DNA from: Shewanella sp. Choline-02u-19
GTDB taxonomy: Bacteria > Pseudomonadota > Gammaproteobacteria > Enterobacterales > Shewanellaceae
Length of the DNA: 64,000 nt
Direction: 5' to 3'
Assembly: GCF_002836205.1 (NCBI RefSeq)
Contig: NZ_PJBE01000013.1
Location: forward strand, 496,001 to 560,000
This document shows, in pieces, positions 18,472 to 28,129 of the stretch (position 1 is its first letter; each line of letters starts with the position of its first letter). The translations under genes and the position numbers were made by a program. The notes under the pieces were generated by a model that saw only the letters and a program-made list of their open reading frames with translations, was not told the DNA's origin and did not search any database.

Positions 18472-18486
18472 TGGCACGATGCTTGC
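18472..18486 (+). promoter_or_regulatory. Sigma-54 promoter of the flgF operon
   Basis: TGGCAC, 5 bases, TTGC, 38 bases upstream of flgF and just after the flgE terminator. Confidence 0.9.
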
Positions 18487-18524
18487 TATCTAATACGTTA
18501 GACGGAAGTTTGACGGAGCGTTAA

Positions 18525-19268
18525 GTGGACAAGTTACTCTATGTCGCCATGAGCGGCGCGAAACAGAATATGAATGCGTTGGCTATCAGTGCCAACAATT
18601 TGGCAAATGCTAGTACTGACGGATTTAAATCGGATTTCGCTCAGGCGCGTTCGATGCAAGCCTTTGGTGAAGGTTTGCCAACGCGCGTGTTCGCAATGAC
18701 CGAAAACCCGTCAGCTGACTTTGCCAGTGGTCCGATGAAAACCACCGGTAGAAATCTAGATATTGCCGTAAAAGGTGATGGCTGGATTGCGGTTCAAGCC
18801 GCAGATGGTAGCGAAGCATACACTCGTTCAGGTAGCTTAAGCTTCGATACCACAGGCGTTTTACGCAATGATAGAGGCACGGCTGTGATGGGTGACAATG
18901 GCCCCATCGTGTTGCCACTGCCTATCGAAAAAATTGAAATATCTCAAGATGGCATTATCTCTGTCCGTCCATCGGGTGCCACAGCTGAGGTTATTGAAGA
19001 GGTGGGCCGTATTAAGTTGGTCAAGCCTGGTAATGAAAATATGATGCGTGGCCAAGATGGTTTATTCCGTCAAATATCGGGTCAAGTAGCCGCCGCAGAT
19101 CCTAGCGTTGGGTTACTTAGCGGTGCTGTTGAAGGCAGTAACGTTAATGCAGTACATGAAATGGTATCGATGATTGACATACAACGTCAGTTTGAGATGC
19201 AGGTCAAGATGATGAAGACAGCAGAAGAAATCGATAAAGCTTCCGCCTCATTAATGCGCATAAGCTAG
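18525..19268 (+). CDS. flgF: Flagellar proximal rod protein FlgF
   Basis: FlgF is a rod subunit between FlgB/C and the distal rod. It has the rod N-terminal motif (ISANNLANASTDGFKSDFAQ) and the C-terminal GSNVNAVHEMVSMIDIQRQFEMQVKMM motif. The start is GTG 18525, with GGAG upstream. The 247 residues are normal. First gene of the flgFGHIJKL unit, 10 bases before flgG. Confidence 0.95.
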   Translation: MDKLLYVAMSGAKQNMNALAISANNLANASTDGFKSDFAQARSMQAFGEGLPTRVFAMTENPSADFASGPMKTTGRNLDIAVKGDGWIAVQAADGSEAYTRSGSLSFDTTGVLRNDRGTAVMGDNGPIVLPLPIEKIEISQDGIISVRPSGATAEVIEEVGRIKLVKPGNENMMRGQDGLFRQISGQVAAADPSVGLLSGAVEGSNVNAVHEMVSMIDIQRQFEMQVKMMKTAEEIDKASASLMRIS

Positions 19269-19278
19269 GAGAAAGACT

Positions 19279-20067
19279 ATGCATCCCGCTTTATGGATAA
19301 GTAAGACTGGTTTAGACGCTCAGCAAACTGACATTGCTGTAATTTCAAACAACGTGGCTAACGCCAGCACCATTGGTTTTAAAAAGAGCCGTGCCGTTTT
19401 TGAAGATCTGCTCTATCAAAACGTGAATCAAGCGGGTGGTATTAGTGCGTCAAATACCAAATTACCCAATGGTTTGAACATCGGCGCCGGTACTAAAGTG
19501 GTGGCGACTCAAAAAGTCTTTACCCAAGGCAACATGCTGACGACCGATAACTCGTTAGACTTGATGGTCGAAGGTCCTGGTTTTTTCGAAGTGCAGATGC
19601 CAGACGGCACTGCGGCTTATACTCGCACCGGTCAATTTAGCTTGGATGACACAGGACAAATTGTAACGCCAGGTTCGGGTTATGTGGTGCAACCTGCCAT
19701 TACCATCCCTGATGATGCCAGCAGTATTACGGTATCGGCTGAAGGCGAAGTGTCGGTTAAAACCCCTGGTAATGCTGAAAACCAAGTGGTTGGCCAGCTT
19801 TCAATGTCTGACTTTATTAACCCTGCAGGCCTGGATCCTATGGGGCAAAACCTTTATATGGAAACCGGAGCCAGCGGCACGCCTATCCAAGGTACGGCAT
19901 CCCTTGATGGGATGGGCGCTATTCGCCAAGGCGCATTAGAAACCTCAAACGTTAACGTAACAGAAGAGCTGGTGAACCTGATTGAAAGTCAGCGGATCTA
20001 CGAGATGAACTCCAAGGTTATCTCTGCGGTTGATCAGATGTTGTCGTACGTGAACCAGAATTTGTAA
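19279..20067 (+). CDS. flgG: Flagellar distal rod protein FlgG
   Basis: FlgG builds the distal rod, the drive shaft passing through the P and L rings. At 262 residues it has the usual family length. It shows N-terminal ISNNVANASTIGFKKSRAVFEDL and C-terminal LETSNVNVTEELVNLIESQRIYEMNSK motifs. It is followed by 90 bases containing a small hairpin (GTGGC/GCCAC) and then flgH. Confidence 0.96.
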   Translation: MHPALWISKTGLDAQQTDIAVISNNVANASTIGFKKSRAVFEDLLYQNVNQAGGISASNTKLPNGLNIGAGTKVVATQKVFTQGNMLTTDNSLDLMVEGPGFFEVQMPDGTAAYTRTGQFSLDDTGQIVTPGSGYVVQPAITIPDDASSITVSAEGEVSVKTPGNAENQVVGQLSMSDFINPAGLDPMGQNLYMETGASGTPIQGTASLDGMGAIRQGALETSNVNVTEELVNLIESQRIYEMNSKVISAVDQMLSYVNQNL

Positions 20068-20157
20068 GCGTAAAATCAGTTTAAGTGGCTTATTCGCCAC
20101 TGTTAATTTCAACGTATATGGCACTCAATATGCCTTAAATGTGAAGAGAGTTTTTGT

Positions 20158-20832
20158 ATGAGTCGTTACTGGATGTTAATCGTTATTGCTGCGCTTTCAG
20201 GTTGTAGTTCAACCAATGGAAAGCCGATTGCTGACGATCCGTATTACGCACCGGTTTACCCTGAAGCGCCGCCAACAAAAATTGCCGCAACCGGGTCTAT
20301 GTATCAAGACAGCCAAGCCTCAAGCCTTTATTCAGACATTAAGGCATTGAAAGTGGGCGATATTATTACCGTAATACTGATGGAATCGACTCAAGCTAAA
20401 AAGAGTGCCAATAACGAAATTAAAAAAGGTACTGATCTGTCTCTTGACCCGATTTATGCAGGTGGCGGTAACGTTACCATCGGGGGTAAACCCATCGATT
20501 TACGTTATAAAGACAGCATGAACACTAAGCGAGAATCAGACGCAGACCAAAGCAACAGCTTGTCGGGCAGTATTTCTGCAAACGTGATGAAAGTACTCAA
20601 TAACGGCAACTTAGTTATTCGTGGTGAGAAGTGGATAAGCATTAATAACGGCGATGAGTTTGTGCGTATTACTGGCATTGTGCGTGCCCAAGACATTCGT
20701 CCTGATAACACCATCGACTCGCCGCGAGTGGCAAATGCTCGTATCCAATACAGCGGAACGGGTACGTTTGCCGAAGTACAAAAAGTGGGATGGCTCAGTT
20801 CATTCTTTATGGGGAGCTGGTGGCCATTTTAG
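20158..20832 (+). CDS. flgH: Flagellar L-ring lipoprotein FlgH
   Basis: FlgH forms the L ring in the outer membrane around the rod. The signal ends in the lipobox LSGC, with lipidated cysteine at residue 16. The body contains the conserved SLYSDIKALKVGDIITV and GNLVIRGEKWISINNGDEFVRITGIVR segments. The 224 residues are typical. Confidence 0.96.
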   Translation: MSRYWMLIVIAALSGCSSTNGKPIADDPYYAPVYPEAPPTKIAATGSMYQDSQASSLYSDIKALKVGDIITVILMESTQAKKSANNEIKKGTDLSLDPIYAGGGNVTIGGKPIDLRYKDSMNTKRESDADQSNSLSGSISANVMKVLNNGNLVIRGEKWISINNGDEFVRITGIVRAQDIRPDNTIDSPRVANARIQYSGTGTFAEVQKVGWLSSFFMGSWWPF

Positions 20833-20957
20833 GTCGTCATTGATAACTCATAACAACAATAATAAGCCAAGGTGCCGCGCGGACTGCGACATTTAACCGC
20901 CTGTGAGGGCAGCTGTGGAGCGGCAATAAGCTCGCTTACATTAGCTAAGGACTTTTC

Positions 20958-22052
20958 ATGATGAAAATAAAACTGGCATTACTTTGTGCGATATTAGTGA
21001 TTGCCTCACCGGTACAGGCGCAGCGCATTAAAGATATAGCCAATGTCCAAGGGGTACGAAGTAACCAATTGATTGGTTATGGCTTAGTGGTTGGCCTACC
21101 TGGCACCGGCGAAAAGACACGCTATACCGAGCAAACATTTAAAACCATGTTGAAGAACTTTGGTATTAATTTGCCGGATAATTTCAGACCTAAAATTAAA
21201 AACATCGCCGTGGTTGCGGTGAGTGCCAACATGCCACCCTTTATCAAACCTGGGCAGACCTTAGACATTGCAGTGTCAAGTTTAGGTGAAGCTAAGAGTT
21301 TACGTGGCGGCATGCTACTACAGACCTTCCTTAGAGGGATCGATGGTAATGTGTATGCGATTGCGCAGGGCAGCATGGTCGTGAGTGGCTTTAGTGCTGA
21401 GGGGCTCGATGGCTCTAAAGTTATCCAAAATACCCCCACCGTTGGCCGTATTCCTAATGGCGCGATTATCGAACGTACGGTTGCTACGCCATTTTCGACA
21501 GGTGATTACCTCACCTTTAACCTCCGTCGTGCTGATTTTTCAACGGCTAAAAGATTGTCAGACGCAATCAATGACTTATTAGGCCCTGGTATGGCAAGAC
21601 CGCTCGATGCTGCGTCTGTGCAAGTGAGTGCGCCACGTGATGTATCACAACGAGTGTCATTTCTAGCCACGCTTGAAAATATCGAAATCGAACCTGCTGA
21701 AGAGTCAGCCAAAGTGATTGTTAATTCAAGGACGGGCACCATTGTCGTCGGGCAAAACGTCAAATTATTGCCAGCAGCGGTCACTCATGGTGGCTTGACA
21801 GTGACGATTGCCGAAGCAACTCAAGTTTCTCAACCTAATCCTTTCGGCAATGGTCAAACCGTAGTCACTTCCGATAGCACCATTGATGTTTCTGAAGATG
21901 ATAGTCGCATGTTTATGTTTAACCCTGGCACCACGCTAGATGAGTTAGTACGGGCGGTTAACCTCGTTGGGGCAGCACCTTCAGATGTACTGGCAATACT
22001 TGAAGCGTTAAAGATGGCAGGCGCTTTGCATGGTGAACTGATAATAATCTAA
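20958..22052 (+). CDS. flgI: Flagellar P-ring protein FlgI
   Basis: FlgI forms the P ring in the peptidoglycan layer, with FlgA as its chaperone. The signal peptide is MMKIKLALLCAILVIASPVQA. The conserved start of the mature protein (QRIKDIANVQGVRSNQLIGYGLVVGLPGTGE) and the C-terminal NLVGAAPSDVLAILEALKMAGALHGEL are present. Start chosen at ATG 20958, with AAGGA 6 bases upstream. Confidence 0.97.
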   Translation: MMKIKLALLCAILVIASPVQAQRIKDIANVQGVRSNQLIGYGLVVGLPGTGEKTRYTEQTFKTMLKNFGINLPDNFRPKIKNIAVVAVSANMPPFIKPGQTLDIAVSSLGEAKSLRGGMLLQTFLRGIDGNVYAIAQGSMVVSGFSAEGLDGSKVIQNTPTVGRIPNGAIIERTVATPFSTGDYLTFNLRRADFSTAKRLSDAINDLLGPGMARPLDAASVQVSAPRDVSQRVSFLATLENIEIEPAEESAKVIVNSRTGTIVVGQNVKLLPAAVTHGGLTVTIAEATQVSQPNPFGNGQTVVTSDSTIDVSEDDSRMFMFNPGTTLDELVRAVNLVGAAPSDVLAILEALKMAGALHGELIII

Positions 22053-22080
22053 AAATTGTCGGTTTGAGTGGGAATGAGTC

Positions 22081-23115
22081 ATGGATAAGTTGTCGAATGC
22101 ATCGCAATTTTTGGATCTGGGGGGATTAGACTCACTCAGATCCAAAGCCCAGAAAGGTGAAAACAGTGCGCTAAAAGAAGTGGCGCAACAGTTTGAAGGT
22201 ATTTTTGTACAGATGCTAATGAAGAGCATGCGAGATGCTAATGCTGTGTTTGAATCCGACAGCCCGATGAACAGCCAATACACCAAATTTTACGAGCAGA
22301 TGCATGATCAGCAGATGTCTTTGAACCTCTCAGGCCAAGGCATGCTCGGATTAGCTGACTTGATGGTACAACAACTCGACCCCACTAACAGTCCAATGAC
22401 ACCGGCCTCAGTATTAAGAGGTGACAGTGACAGTTCCGCTAGATCCAATGGTTTTACACTCGATAACGGCCATGCGATGCAGATGCCAACCTCACGCACG
22501 ACCGCAAGTTCACCCTTGGGTCTTGGCACTAGTGTTAGCGTCGCGCCGCAAACATTAGATTCTCTTTTAAGTGGCAATATTTTGCCGTCGGCAGCACTGA
22601 ATGTCGACAAGTCACAAGCAGACTTTACCAGTCAAGATGAATTCGTGAGTCGTTTATACCCCCATGCTGAAAAAGCCGCTAAACAATTAGGCACCACACC
22701 TGAAGTGCTCATCGCACAATCAGCACTGGAAACCGGTTGGGGCCAGAAAATGGTCAAGGGCGTTGCTGGACAGCAAAGTAATAATTTATTCAATATCAAA
22801 GCTGACAACCGCTGGCAGGGCGACAAAGCCCAGGTTAATACACTGGAGTACGAGCAAGGCATAGCGGTCAAGCAAAAGGCAGATTTTAGAGTGTATGACG
22901 ATATAGGTCAGAGCTTTAACGATTTTGTGTCATTTGTCTCCAATAGCGAACGTTACCAAGACGCGATGAAAAAGGCCGCTAATCCACAAGCCTTTGTGCA
23001 GTCACTGCAAGATGCGGGTTACGCCACTGATCCAAAGTATACCGATAAAGTCATGCAGGTAATGAAAACAATCACTCGAGATTTTAAAGAAGTTTTACAA
23101 GGGGTTAAGCAATGA
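22081..23115 (+). CDS. flgJ: Flagellar rod-cap/peptidoglycan hydrolase FlgJ
   Basis: FlgJ caps the growing rod and opens the peptidoglycan for it. The N-terminal rod-binding domain (about 35-90) contains VAQQFEGIFVQMLMKSMRDAN. The C-terminal glucosaminidase domain (about 190-335) contains AQSALETGWG with the likely catalytic glutamate, followed by NLFNIKA. This two-domain form is usual for gammaproteobacteria. The middle linker is Ser/Thr-rich. Confidence 0.95.
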   Translation: MDKLSNASQFLDLGGLDSLRSKAQKGENSALKEVAQQFEGIFVQMLMKSMRDANAVFESDSPMNSQYTKFYEQMHDQQMSLNLSGQGMLGLADLMVQQLDPTNSPMTPASVLRGDSDSSARSNGFTLDNGHAMQMPTSRTTASSPLGLGTSVSVAPQTLDSLLSGNILPSAALNVDKSQADFTSQDEFVSRLYPHAEKAAKQLGTTPEVLIAQSALETGWGQKMVKGVAGQQSNNLFNIKADNRWQGDKAQVNTLEYEQGIAVKQKADFRVYDDIGQSFNDFVSFVSNSERYQDAMKKAANPQAFVQSLQDAGYATDPKYTDKVMQVMKTITRDFKEVLQGVKQ

Positions 23116-23158
23116 TAAACCCAATTTTGCAACCGTTTGTAATGGGGAGTTGTAAATA

Positions 23159-24811
23159 ATGTCAATGGACTTGCTGAGCATTGCTCGCACCGGGGTGCTA
23201 GCGTCACAATCTCAACTGGCGATTACCAGTAACAATATCGCCAATGCGAATACTGATGGCTACAACCGTCAGGTTGTTTCACAATCGAGCCTAGAGTCAC
23301 AGAGAATGGGCAGCGAATTTTATGGTGCGGGTACTTATGTCTCTGACGTAAAACGCGTTTATAACGATTACGCCGCGCGTGAGTTGCGTATAGGTCAAAC
23401 GGCGGTAAGTGAAGCTCAAACCACTTACAGCAAAATGTCTGAGCTCGACCAACTGTTTTCTCAAATCGGCTCGGCTGTCCCGGCATCGCTAAACAGTTTT
23501 TTTGCGGGCATAAACAGCTTGGCAGATATTCCTGACGATTTGGGGCTGCGTGACTCTCTACTGACCAATGCCAATCAGTTGGCTAATAACGTTAATCAGA
23601 TGCAGCAGCATCTTGATGGACAAATGAGTCAAAGCAACGATCAAATCTCGGCTGTCACAGACCGTATCAATGAGATCAGTAATGAACTTGGCAATTTAAA
23701 CCGTGAGCTAATGAAGTCTCAGGGTCAAGATATGCAGTTGCTTGATAAACAAGACGCACTGATCCTTGAGCTTAGTGAATATGCTGAAGTGAATGTTGTG
23801 CCATTAGAATCAGGCGCTAAGAGTGTGATGCTTGGTGGTTCAATCATGCTGGTGTCTGGTGAAGTATCAATGCAAATTGGTACAAAACCGGGGGATCCTC
23901 ACGGGCAGGAACTGCAAATAACCGCTTCTGCGGGGGGCAAAAGTTTAGTGGTTGATGCGTCAAAAGTCGGCGGGCAGTTGGGGGCGTTGGTTGACTTCCG
24001 TGATGACACCTTGATCCCTGCACAGCTTGAGCTGGGTCAATTTGCGCTTGGCGTTGCGGATGCATTTAATCAGGCGCAGTCTCAAGGTTTTGATCTTAAT
24101 GGCCAAGTAGGCGCTAATATCTTTACCGATATCAACGACCCTTCAATGCAACTCGGCCGGGTCGGCGCGCTATCAACCAATACCGGTAATGCTAATTTGA
24201 GTGTCAATATTGATGATGTTGGCTCACTTACCGGCAGCAGCTATGAGCTAAGTCTTTCTGCCACATCTCAATATGAACTTAAAGATAGCAATACTGGCAA
24301 AGTCACCACGCTGACCGTTAACGGTAATACGCTTGAAGGTGCAGACGGTTTTAGTATTGATATAGCCAGTGGCGTGATGTCGCCGGGCGACAAATTTGAA
24401 ATTCGCCCCACCTCAAGTGCAGCCACGGCGTTATCGGTCACCATGACCGACGGCAAAGGTATTGCTGCCGCAGGGACAAGTCCTGCCGCAGACGGCGATA
24501 ACAGTAACCTAATCAATATGGCCAAGTTAAACGAAACCAAAATGATGAACGGCGGTAGTACTACACTGACGGATGTTTTTGAAAACACCAAACTTGATAT
24601 TGGTGGTAAAACCAAGTCAGCCGAAATATCAGTGGGCTCAGCAGGGGCGATTTATAATCAAGCCTATAGCCGTGTTCAAAGCGTGTCAGGGGTCAACCTT
24701 GATGAAGAAGCGGCCAATTTAATGCGCTTTCAACAATCCTATCAAGCGTCGGCGCGGATCATGACCACCGCGACGGAAATATTTAACACACTATTTAGCT
24801 CGCTGCGCTAA
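23159..24811 (+). CDS. flgK: Hook-filament junction protein FlgK (HAP1)
   Basis: FlgK is the first junction protein between hook and filament, and a FlgN client. The 550 residues carry the N-terminal motif ARTGVLASQSQLAITSNNIANANTDGYNRQVV, a large variable centre, and the C-terminal SGVNLDEEAANLMRFQQSYQASARIMTTA motif. Its ATG at 23159 has GGGGAG upstream; ATG 23165 is a minor alternative. Followed by flgL after 43 bases. Confidence 0.96.
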   Translation: MSMDLLSIARTGVLASQSQLAITSNNIANANTDGYNRQVVSQSSLESQRMGSEFYGAGTYVSDVKRVYNDYAARELRIGQTAVSEAQTTYSKMSELDQLFSQIGSAVPASLNSFFAGINSLADIPDDLGLRDSLLTNANQLANNVNQMQQHLDGQMSQSNDQISAVTDRINEISNELGNLNRELMKSQGQDMQLLDKQDALILELSEYAEVNVVPLESGAKSVMLGGSIMLVSGEVSMQIGTKPGDPHGQELQITASAGGKSLVVDASKVGGQLGALVDFRDDTLIPAQLELGQFALGVADAFNQAQSQGFDLNGQVGANIFTDINDPSMQLGRVGALSTNTGNANLSVNIDDVGSLTGSSYELSLSATSQYELKDSNTGKVTTLTVNGNTLEGADGFSIDIASGVMSPGDKFEIRPTSSAATALSVTMTDGKGIAAAGTSPAADGDNSNLINMAKLNETKMMNGGSTTLTDVFENTKLDIGGKTKSAEISVGSAGAIYNQAYSRVQSVSGVNLDEEAANLMRFQQSYQASARIMTTATEIFNTLFSSLR

Positions 24812-24854
24812 TACTGCAAACTGACGTTAGAAACAGGACTTAGGGATTAAAATT

Positions 24855-26045
24855 ATGCGAATTTCTACGGCGCAAATGTTTCATCAAAACCTCAATAGTG
24901 TGACGCAAAAGCAGTCTGCAACCAGCCAGATTATTGAACAATTATCAACGGGCAAGAGAGTGAATACCGCCGGAGACGATCCCGTAGCAGCGGTTGGTAT
25001 CGATAACCTCAAACAACAGAACTCCGTCGTTGATCAGTTTCTAAAAAATATCGATTACGCGACGAATCGCTTATCTGTATCAGAAAGTAAGCTTGGCAGT
25101 GCTGAAACGGTGACCAGTAGTATCAGAGAGCAAGTGTTGCGATCGGTAAACGGCACATTGTCGGATTCCGACCGGCAAACAATTGCCGATGAGATGCGTG
25201 GCAGCCTAGAAGAGTTGATGGCAATTGCTAACAGCAAAGATGAGTCTGGTAACTATCTATTCGGCGGCTTCAATACTAATAATCAACCGTTTGAATTCGA
25301 TGCCAGTGGCAATGCCATTTATAACGGTGACAGCGGTGTACGTGGCAGTATTGTGGCTACTGGTGTGACTGTCGGAGCCAATATTCCTGGTGATTTAGCT
25401 TTTATGAACGCTGCAAATAGCTTAGGTGATTATGGTGTCAATTATTTGGCCTCACAAACCAATGAGTTTACGGTTCAAAGCGCTAAAGTGACAAATTCTG
25501 CAACACATATTGCTGATACATATACCTTCACAATGGTTGGTAATGATTTAGAAGTCAGAGATTCGACAAATGCACTAGTGACAACAGAGACTAATTTCGA
25601 TCCCAAAAACCCGGTCTCGTTTAATGGTATCGAAGTGAAGATCGACGGTATGCCTGCAACTGGTGATGCTTTCACCATGGAACATAAGCCTGAAGTGAGT
25701 CTGCTCGATACCATTAATAGTGCCATCGCACTGATTGAAGATCCTAATAAGGTGAAGTCTCCAGCTGGAAAGTCAGAGTTGGCACAAATGTTGAATAATA
25801 TCGACAGTGGTATGGATCAACTCAATGTTGCAAGGGGTGTTGCCGGAAATAGCTTAAAGAGTTTAGAAAGCTATGGGGCGTCACATGATGAAGAGAAGAT
25901 TGTAAACAACTCGGCGTTATCCATGTTGGAAGATTTGGATTATGCGGAGGCGATAACGCAGTTAGAGCTGCAGCAACAAGCTCTTAGTGCAGCATCAAGC
26001 GTATTTACTAAAGTGGGCACTGTATCGCTGTTTGATTATATCTAA
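24855..26045 (+). CDS. flgL: Hook-filament junction protein FlgL (HAP3)
   Basis: FlgL is the second junction protein, adjoining the filament. It has a flagellin-like N-terminus (MRISTAQMFHQNLNSVTQKQ, LSTGKRVNTAGDDP) and a C-terminal coiled helix (EAITQLELQQQALSAASSVFTKVGTVSLFDYI). The 396 residues are normal. It ends the flgFGHIJKL unit; no strong terminator separates it from the first flagellin gene. Confidence 0.95.
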   Translation: MRISTAQMFHQNLNSVTQKQSATSQIIEQLSTGKRVNTAGDDPVAAVGIDNLKQQNSVVDQFLKNIDYATNRLSVSESKLGSAETVTSSIREQVLRSVNGTLSDSDRQTIADEMRGSLEELMAIANSKDESGNYLFGGFNTNNQPFEFDASGNAIYNGDSGVRGSIVATGVTVGANIPGDLAFMNAANSLGDYGVNYLASQTNEFTVQSAKVTNSATHIADTYTFTMVGNDLEVRDSTNALVTTETNFDPKNPVSFNGIEVKIDGMPATGDAFTMEHKPEVSLLDTINSAIALIEDPNKVKSPAGKSELAQMLNNIDSGMDQLNVARGVAGNSLKSLESYGASHDEEKIVNNSALSMLEDLDYAEAITQLELQQQALSAASSVFTKVGTVSLFDYI

Positions 26046-26137
26046 TGGCTAGTAGCACCTAAAGAATTTGAGTATAAATTAACCAAAATTAGCCAAGCCT
26101 GAAGTCTTGGCAATCAATTAAGACAGAGGAAATAAAA

Positions 26138-26923
26138 ATGGCTATTACTGTTAATACCAATGTTACATCGATGAAAGCGCAAAAAAACTTGAATGCATCA
26201 AGCCAAGGCTTGGCAACATCGATGGAACGTTTATCCAGCGGTCTGCGCATTAACAGCGCAAAAGATGATGCCGCAGGTTTGGCTATTTCTAACCGTTTGG
26301 ACTCTCAAGTTCGTGGTCTAGATGTGGGTATGCGTAATGCCAATGACGGTATTTCAATCGCACAAATCGCTGAAGGTGCAATGCAAGAGCAAACCAACAT
26401 GCTGCAACGTATGCGTGACTTATCCGTGCAATCAGTTAACGGCTCGTTATCTGCCAGTGATCAACTAGCGTTAGACGCTGAATTTCTTGCTCTCAAAAGT
26501 GAAGTTGCTGCAATTGGTACAAACACTGCGTTTGGTGAGACTAAATTAAGTGGCCTATCTGGTGATTATCAAACGGGGCATACAGCCGCTGAAAAGACCA
26601 CTGTGACAGTTGCGGATATGAGTACTTTTGTTCCTGCCGCAATTACGGCAGCGACAGGACTTGCCGACGTTGATAGTGCGCTTAAATTGGTAGACACCGC
26701 GCGTTCTGCATTGGGTGCGGTGCAAAACCAATTGAGCCACAATATTAGCAACAGTGCTAATACTCAGGCGAACGTGGCTGATGCAAAGAGTCGTATTGTT
26801 GATGTGGATTTTGCTAAAGAAACCGCAGAGATGACCAAGAACCAAGTACTACAGCAGACAGGCTCAGCTATGCTGGCTCAGGCAAACCAGTTGCCACAAG
26901 TTGCGTTGTCGCTATTGGGCTAA
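26138..26923 (+). CDS. Flagellin, first copy
   Basis: Filament subunit of 261 residues, a short flagellin consisting of the conserved D0/D1 ends around a small variable centre (about residues 133-185). The N-terminus MAITVNTNVTSMKAQKNL and C-terminus QANQLPQVALSLLG are typical. Outside the centre the protein is nearly identical to the next gene. I found no convincing sigma-28 or sigma-54 site in the 92 bases upstream, so it may use an atypical promoter or read-through from flgL. A terminator follows. Confidence 0.95.
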   Translation: MAITVNTNVTSMKAQKNLNASSQGLATSMERLSSGLRINSAKDDAAGLAISNRLDSQVRGLDVGMRNANDGISIAQIAEGAMQEQTNMLQRMRDLSVQSVNGSLSASDQLALDAEFLALKSEVAAIGTNTAFGETKLSGLSGDYQTGHTAAEKTTVTVADMSTFVPAAITAATGLADVDSALKLVDTARSALGAVQNQLSHNISNSANTQANVADAKSRIVDVDFAKETAEMTKNQVLQQTGSAMLAQANQLPQVALSLLG

Positions 26924-26984
26924 TTTCAATCTACGGAGAGTGTATTAACGCTATTTAGTAGGTAAGACTATGTTCGATAGAATT

Positions 26985-27028
26985 ATCCATATCCAATGTG
27001 AAAGCAAGGGATATGGATTTTCTGTTTT
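26985..27028 (+). terminator. Terminator after the first flagellin gene
   Basis: Stem ATCCATATCC (26985-26994) with GGATATGGAT (27009-27018), followed by TTTCTGTTTT. Confidence 0.8.
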
Positions 27029-27115
27029 ATAGACATTTACAATCACTACCGCATCGTTATAACTGTTTGATTTATATGTTAATAAAAAATAAGCAATAAA
27101 TTTTAAAAAAATAAC

Positions 27116-27142
27116 TAAAGAATAAAAAAGCGCTGCCGTTAA
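27116..27142 (+). promoter_or_regulatory. FliA (sigma-28) promoter of the second flagellin gene
   Basis: TAAA (27116-27119), a 15-base spacer and GCCGTTAA (27135-27142), one base from consensus, about 80 bases before the start codon. Confidence 0.8.
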
Positions 27143-27222
27143 AGTTACTGTAACCCAATAGACCCGCCTGGCATAAGTAGACAGGCAAGTTTTTAAGCCA
27201 GGCACTCAAGAGGAATCAAATC

Positions 27223-28005
27223 ATGGCTATTACAGTAAACACCAACGTCACTTCAATGAAAGCGCAAAAGAACCTCAATGCTTCTAGCCAAGGTTTGGCT
27301 ACATCTATGGAACGTTTATCCAGTGGTCTGCGCATTAACAGCGCAAAAGATGATGCCGCTGGTTTGGCTATTTCTAACCGTTTGGACTCTCAAGTTCGTG
27401 GTCTAGATGTGGGTATGCGTAATGCCAATGACGGTATTTCAATCGCACAAATCGCTGAAGGTGCGATGCAAGAGCAGACCAACATGTTGCAGCGTATGCG
27501 TGACTTATCCGTGCAATCAGTTAACGGCTCGTTATCTGCCAGCGATCAACTAGCGTTAGACGCTGAATTTGTTGCTCTCAAAACTGAAATTGCTGCAATT
27601 GGTACAAACACCGCGTTTGGTGAGACTAAATTATCAGGCCAAACTATGGCTTTCCAAACTGGGCATACTGCCGCTGAATCTACGAGTGTCGTAGTTGCGG
27701 ATATGAGTACTTTTGTTCCTGCCGCTTCTACGGCAGCAGCAGGACTTGGCGACGTTGATACTGCGCTTAAAGCGGTAGACACCGCCCGTTCTGCATTGGG
27801 TGCGGTGCAAAACCAATTGAGCCACAATATTAGCAACAGTGCTAATACTCAGGCGAACGTGGCTGATGCAAAGAGTCGTATTGTTGATGTGGATTTTGCT
27901 AAAGAAACCGCAGAGATGACCAAGAACCAAGTACTACAGCAGACAGGCTCAGCTATGCTGGCTCAGGCAAACCAACTACCACAAGTTGCGCTATCTCTCC
28001 TTTAA
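27223..28005 (+). CDS. Flagellin, second copy
   Basis: Filament subunit of 260 residues, near-identical to the preceding flagellin except in the central segment (about residues 133-185) and the missing final glycine. At the DNA level the first 90 bases differ from the first copy at many silent sites, whereas most of the rest is almost identical, a pattern of gene conversion. It has its own FliA promoter and terminator. Two flagellins, one FliA-driven, are common in Shewanella polar filaments; I do not assign flaA or flaB with certainty. Confidence 0.95.
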   Translation: MAITVNTNVTSMKAQKNLNASSQGLATSMERLSSGLRINSAKDDAAGLAISNRLDSQVRGLDVGMRNANDGISIAQIAEGAMQEQTNMLQRMRDLSVQSVNGSLSASDQLALDAEFVALKTEIAAIGTNTAFGETKLSGQTMAFQTGHTAAESTSVVVADMSTFVPAASTAAAGLGDVDTALKAVDTARSALGAVQNQLSHNISNSANTQANVADAKSRIVDVDFAKETAEMTKNQVLQQTGSAMLAQANQLPQVALSLL

Positions 28006-28032
28006 TATGGCTAGTTAACGTATAGATGGTTT

Positions 28033-28065
28033 AAGGGGAGATTCGATATGGATCTCCCTTTGTTG
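28033..28065 (+). terminator. Terminator after the second flagellin gene
   Basis: Hairpin with arms AGGGGAGAT and ATCTCCCTT around a 9-base loop, followed by TGTTGT. Confidence 0.65.
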
Positions 28066-28129
28066 TATCTGTAATTCAAAATAAAATGGTAAGTGGAAGA
28101 ATTCTAAATAACTTTTGCGGAGGTGAAGT

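Noticed and set aside
26138..28005. Tandem flagellins as an assembly artefact
   Set aside because: The variable centres, 5' silent sites, upstream regions and last codons all differ, so they are two real genes.
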